Shown here one piece after another: positions 59,787 through 64,000 of a stretch of DNA of 64,000 nt (positions within the stretch are counted from its first letter, which is position 1; each line of letters starts with the position of its first letter). The notes beneath the pieces were generated by a model. It ran no database searches, was not told where the DNA came from, and saw nothing but the letters and a program-made list of their open reading frames with translations. Source of the stretch: Bacteroidota bacterium (GTDB taxonomy: Bacteria; Bacteroidota; Bacteroidia; Chitinophagales; LD1); NCBI GenBank assembly GCA_016715625.1, contig JADJZU010000001.1:211084-275083 (forward strand), read 5' to 3'. The position numbers and the translations under genes were made by a program.

Positions 59787-61109
59787 ATGAGTCAGCTCAT
59801 TAGGGGACTAAGTTTGCGACAGGCTGTGGCTATCAACACCATAGATATGGTTGGCATTGGCCCTTTTATCACCATCCCGTTTATTATCGGTGCTATGAAT
59901 GGCCCTCAATGTATCTTGGCCTGGATACTTGGCGCAATTCTCTCTTTTGCAGATGGGGCAGTATGGGCCGAATTGGGAGCCAAGTGGCCCATGGCTGGTG
60001 GAAGCTATTCTTTTCTTCAAAACCTTTATGGAAAGCACAAAACAGGGCGGATGTTGTCGTTTCTATACATCTGGCAAACTATTATTCAAGCTCCCTTAGT
60101 AGTGGCATCAGGAGCCATCGGGTTTTCACAATATCTGACCTTTTTAGTTCCACTTTCCACTATGGAACAAAAGCTGGTGTCGGGGGCTTTAGTTGCATTT
60201 ATTACCGTATTGCTTTACAGAAAAATTACAGACATCGGTAAAATCTCTGTACTCATGGGAATGATAGTTGGTGGAACCATTCTTTGGCTCATTGTCAGTG
60301 CAGTTCCGGACTTCAACTCACAGCTAGCCTTTAGCTACGCACCGGACGCATTTGACCTTACACCCGTTTTCTTTTTTGGACTCGGACAAGCCAGCATCAA
60401 AACCGTTTACTCTTTCCTGGGCTATTACAATGTTTGCCATCTAGGTGCCGAAATCAAAGACCCGGAGGCCAACATTCCTCGAAGTATTTTTATCTCTATA
60501 GCCATTATCGCCACATTGTATTTACTCATGCAAATAGCGGTACTCGGCATCATTCCCTGGCAAGAGGCAAAAGATTCACCCTTTATAGTCAGTCTTTATT
60601 TTGAAAAGATATATGGACACCATACCGCTATGGTGGCTACCGCGCTGGTGTTGTTTATTGCCATTACATCACTATTTGCTGTACTTTTAGGTTACTCACG
60701 AGTGCCGTATGCCGCAGCGGTAGATGGCAATTTCTTTGCCATTTTCGGACAACTTCATCCTACCAAAAACTTCCCGCATGTATCACTGCTAATTCTGGCC
60801 GGCATTGCTTTTTTGTTCAGCTTGCTTTTCAAAATGAAGGAAGTGATTACAGCCATAATTGTGATGCGGATACTTGTGCAATTCCTCGGGCAGAGTATTG
60901 GCATTATGCTGTACCACCGAAAACATAGAGCCGAAAATTTCCCATATCGAATGCCGCTTTATCCTTTGCCTGCGCTAGTAGGCATTGCAGTATGGCTCTT
61001 TATTTTCTTCTCTGCGGAATGGATATATATAGCAGGAGCCGTGGGTATTATTCTGCTGGGTATATTAATGAATTGGGTTAAGGAGAAAACAGCTAATTCC
61101 ATCAAGTAG
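59787..61109 (+). CDS. APC-family amino acid permease
   Basis: 440 residues with about 12 hydrophobic segments. It begins with the APC hallmark NTIDMVGIGPFITIPFIIG (TM1, with the glycine break used for substrate binding) and continues with GAVWAELGAKWPMAGGSYSFLQ. A middle segment EIKDPEANIPRS and the short C-terminal NWVKEKTAN are typical of the family. The substrate cannot be named. The stop is 14 bp before the stop of the convergent fibre gene. Confidence 0.88.
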   Translation: MSQLIRGLSLRQAVAINTIDMVGIGPFITIPFIIGAMNGPQCILAWILGAILSFADGAVWAELGAKWPMAGGSYSFLQNLYGKHKTGRMLSFLYIWQTIIQAPLVVASGAIGFSQYLTFLVPLSTMEQKLVSGALVAFITVLLYRKITDIGKISVLMGMIVGGTILWLIVSAVPDFNSQLAFSYAPDAFDLTPVFFFGLGQASIKTVYSFLGYYNVCHLGAEIKDPEANIPRSIFISIAIIATLYLLMQIAVLGIIPWQEAKDSPFIVSLYFEKIYGHHTAMVATALVLFIAITSLFAVLLGYSRVPYAAAVDGNFFAIFGQLHPTKNFPHVSLLILAGIAFLFSLLFKMKEVITAIIVMRILVQFLGQSIGIMLYHRKHRAENFPYRMPLYPLPALVGIAVWLFIFFSAEWIYIAGAVGIILLGILMNWVKEKTANSIK

Positions 61110-61123
61110 TTATAATTACACAA

Positions 61124-63310
61124 CTACTTTTTTTGCCTGCTCCGGACTTTTATCGTTGGGTCTGTTGCTATAATAGGCTTCTCATCGTCTTTGTGGTTAA
61201 ACGGAATATGGCTTGAATTAACAGCCGTATTATTTACGTTGCCAATTGGACCTGGGGCTTTGGCAAATCTCTCCTGAGAGTATCGAGAAATAGACCCATC
61301 TGCATTAACTTCATCTGCACGATTCGCTGAAATAAAATAACTGAAAGTAACATTAGAACTACCGCCATTCAACTCCGTAACATCAAAACCAAATTGGGTT
61401 TTATTGGATACAAAAACTCCTTTACAATCACCTTCCGGTTGTATGTAAACACGAAGAGGATGCGACTGATCCACCAGGATATTTTTTGCAAATATCGGGT
61501 CAATGTTGATGTGCGCTTTGCCATTTAACAAAACGCCCGTTCCAAAATCCTGAAATAAATTCTCGGGTGTTTCAGGACAAGAAAGAGCCACTTTAATTCA
61601 CCCTTCAAATCTTTTACGATAGTGTTTACGGTACCAGGACCGATTATTTTCCTGAAACCCCCTGCACCGGAAACTTCTCTCACACCAACATAAGCCCAGG
61701 TTTGAGAAGTTCCTCCGGCATTCTGAACTTCAAAATACCCTCCGGCAGAAGCATTAACTCCGTTAGCAGGTATGTTATTAGCACCGTTTGTTACATTATT
61801 AGATGTCGCGTATCCCACTACTCCATACTGTGCACCTACTCCCGATACACCACAACCCACCGCAGGCGAAATAATAGACCCGGTCAGGTTATTTCCAATG
61901 CCTATAATCCCTGTACCCGAAGCAGCGGTGGTGGCCAAACTGAGTGTTCCTAAAGAGGAGCCATTCAATGCAGCTCCGCTTCCGCCCGCCAAATAGCTAC
62001 CCACTACATTATTTCCAACTGCAAAAAGTGCAGTTCCACTTGTGTTCGAATTGGCTGCATACACCCCATTTCCGGTAGCAGATGCCGAACTACCATATAC
62101 ACCAAATGTGGTTCCGCTGGCACCGGTAGCATCGCCTCGTACGCCTGCCACAAAACCAGTGCCGGTAGGAGCAACCGCCACCGTACCTCTTACGCCATAC
62201 CCCGATTGGCCTGCACCAATGGCAGCACTCCCATTAAAGCCCCGAACACCTGCTGCGAGAGCAGTGCCCAAGGTTTGACCCTGAACTCCATGAGAGGCAG
62301 CAGCAGCAGTGCTAACATTATTGGCGAACACACCTAAACCAGCCGGTGATTGGCTATATCCATATACACCATAGGCAGCACCTGAATTAGCAACATTGAT
62401 TCCAAACGCACCAACGGTGGTAGCCGTACCTGGTGTACCTAGTGCTACCCCGGTTACACCGCTGGAAACCGCTGCGGTGCCACCAGTGCCTAACGGGGAA
62501 GCATAATTCTCCGCATAAACGCCATCAGACTGGGTAGATGCCGGTGTATTATTGGCTATAATTGTACCCCAAACCCCCACACCTTGTGAGGTAGTAGTAC
62601 TATACGATTCTCCATAAACCCCGGTACCAAAACCATTCGCATAGCCATTTATGGCAAATGTACCGACAGAGTTATTGATAGATGTAGTGGTGCCATTGGT
62701 AGTGTTGTTGGAATAAACTGAAAACACATCTCCCGATAAATTCGCCCGGTTATTTACCACTATCTGACCCGGTGTAGCTCCGCTACCAATTACTCTCAGC
62801 CGCTCAAAATTAGATGCACTGCCAGAGGTCTTAACCACAAAATCTATTGCATCAGTGGTGCCAATAAAATTAGTAGTGGCGTTGGTTCCCGAATTCCCGA
62901 CTGTATTCCAGGCTTTTGTGGTGGCGTTTGCCAACACAGAGTCAACAGGTTTCCATGTGCTTAGTCCGTTGGCATCGCTCATCAATACATAATTATTGGC
63001 TTGTGAACCATTTACCAACCTAAATCCACCACTTACATGTAACCGGGTAGTGGGGTCACCGGTACCAATCCCCCACATTACCAACACTATCCACCACAGC
63101 ACGTTGGACGTTGTTGGTTCTAATCCTTAAAGATGCATTATTGGTAGAACCTATAAAATTCAGATTGCCATTAACTGTGGAGTTACCAAGCACTCTCCAG
63201 AATGGGGTACTGGAATTTTGAACTTCACTTTGAGCACTTACTGAAAAACTAACTGCTGTTGTCCAAAGGACAACAGCAGTTAAAAACAACTTTCTATTTA
63301 AAGAAATCAT
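61124..63310 (-). CDS. Secreted repetitive fibre protein with conserved C-terminal domain (two frameshifts)
   Basis: About 728 residues when repaired. Signal peptide LFLTAVVLWTTAVSFSVSAQ. Head modules LNFIGSTNNASLRI, NNVQRAVVDSVGNVGIG, NFIGTTDAIDFVV and ERLRVIG match those of the fibre at 52164. A long Gly/Ala/Asn-rich middle uses GVYG, GVRG and GVWG turns (GTGVYGESYSTTTSQGVGVW). Removing one G from the GGGGG run near 63069 joins DSVGNVG to IGTGDPTTRLHV. Restoring one A near 61594 joins KDLKGEL to VALSCPETPENLFQDFG. The ~150-residue end (AKNILVDQSHPLRVYIQPEG, FSYFISANRADEV) looks like a conserved tip domain of large bacterial surface proteins; its function is unknown to me. It starts 11 bp after the collagen-like gene ends, so the two likely share an operon. 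Confidence 0.78.
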
Positions 63311-63321
63311 GAAGAATAAAA

Positions 63322-64000
63322 TTAAGGTGTGTCTGTAATAACCATGTATCTGTATTGGTAGCTCAGCGTGGTTGGATTATTGTAGAATGTAACAGTTGGA
63401 TTGCTCACTGATTCGGGAGCCCATTGCATCTTAACAGTAACTGGTGAACCGACAGTAACAGTAAGTGGCAACATAACATCAGTTGGTTCTGTTCCATTAA
63501 AAGCATAGTTTCCATAAGAATAGAATTCCTTGCCGGCAACACCACCTACGACTACACGATAACGCATTCTATGTATATCAAAATTTGTGTTTCCGGCATT
63601 GTCGTAAGAGCATCTTGCGGAAAACTGCAGATATACATTTGCATTGATAGGAGTGAAAGTGATAGACATGTCAGTCATATCTGTCCAGGTTGCACCACCT
63701 ACTAGCGGTGCTGCGATATTAATATCGCTTGCTCCAACAGCTTTGTAAGTGACTAATCCGGTTGGGCCGGTAGGGCCAGTTACACCTGTGGCACCAGTCG
63801 AGCCAGTTGCTCCCGTAGAACCTGTAGCACCCGTTACACCTTGTGCGCCTGTGTCACCTTGCGGACCCGTTACGCCTGTTGAGCCTGTTGCCCCGGTGGC
63901 TCCAGTAGAGCCAGTATTACCGGTGGCACCTGTGTTACCAGTTGCGCCAGTAGAACCTGTAGCTCCCGTAACACCTTGTGGACCTTGTGCGCCTGTGTCA
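63322..64000 (-). CDS. Collagen-like fibre protein, C-terminal part (runs off window)
   Basis: The reverse strand is open from the window edge. It starts inside Gly-X-Y repeats rich in GATGSTG, GNTG and GPQG (64000 to ~63750) and then runs through GLVTYKAVGASDINIAAP into a ~140-residue globular end (SITFTPINANVYLQFSARC, VTVKMQWAPES, YRYMVITDTP). That end looks like a beta-sandwich cap and differs from the C1q-like cap of the collagen gene at 30432. The true start lies beyond 64000, so the ATG at 63678 should not be used as the start. It precedes the fibre gene at 63310 by 11 bp. Confidence 0.85.
   Translation of the reverse strand, partial: DTGAQGPQGVTGATGSTGATGNTGATGNTGSTGATGATGSTGVTGPQGDTGAQGVTGATGSTGATGSTGATGVTGPTGPTGLVTYKAVGASDINIAAPLVGGATWTDMTDMSITFTPINANVYLQFSARCSYDNAGNTNFDIHRMRYRVVVGGVAGKEFYSYGNYAFNGTEPTDVMLPLTVTVGSPVTVKMQWAPESVSNPTVTFYNNPTTLSYQYRYMVITDTP

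Overview
The window reads as a chromosomal stretch of a member of the Bacteroidota (probably a Chitinophagales/Sphingobacteriales-type environmental lineage). The basis is: type IX secretion system (T9SS) sorting domains of both type A and type B, a PorP/SprF-family protein, SprB-repeat adhesins of the gliding-motility kind, promoters of the Bacteroidota form TTTG-N17..23-TAnnTTTG, and a TamB gene beside tsaD. I see no tRNA, rRNA, CRISPR array or insertion sequence.

Layout. 1-943: the start of rplP and all of rpsC, the latter with its own promoter where rplV would normally stand. 1044-7236: a broken fibre (tail-collar-like) gene convergent with a broken tamB-like gene. 7309-12349: housekeeping genes (tsaD, phosphoglucosamine-mutase family, methyltransferase, PAP2 phosphatase, alpha-oxoamine-synthase-like PLP enzyme). 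12476-30303: two orphan sensor histidine kinases flanking a ~4,100-residue SprB-repeat adhesin and a small type-A T9SS protein. 30432-33275: a secreted collagen-like protein ending in a C1q-like domain. 33284-36474: a phosphodiesterase-like secreted protein, a ThDP enzyme and an isochorismatase-family hydrolase. 36511-44893: a T9SS island with a type-B protein translationally coupled to PorP/SprF, divergent from a second SprB adhesin followed by a PNGase F-like secreted amidase. 44894-46857: a non-coding stretch with a degenerate tandem repeat, a promoter, hairpins, and a decayed Doc toxin/HTH antitoxin pair. 46960-51942: dnaK, an N-terminally extended GAPDH, and ffh. 52164-56606: a YadA-head-like fibre with a peptidase S74 chaperone tail. 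56702-61109: trans-sulfuration-type PLP enzyme, isoaspartyl peptidase/asparaginase, PIG-L deacetylase, APC permease. 61124-64000: another secreted fibre gene and the end of a second collagen-like gene.

Functionally the window is dominated by cell-surface display: five fibre genes, two SprB/T9SS adhesins, two type-A cargo proteins and one PorP-type partner. The housekeeping genes are intact, but many surface genes, tamB and the toxin-antitoxin pair are split by one-base indels. Nearly every break I could resolve is a gain or loss of one base in a run of identical bases, and the breaks cluster in short patches. Patchy sequencing or assembly error is therefore a serious alternative to real gene decay. 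For the broken genes I give the reconstructed extent and say where the frame changes.
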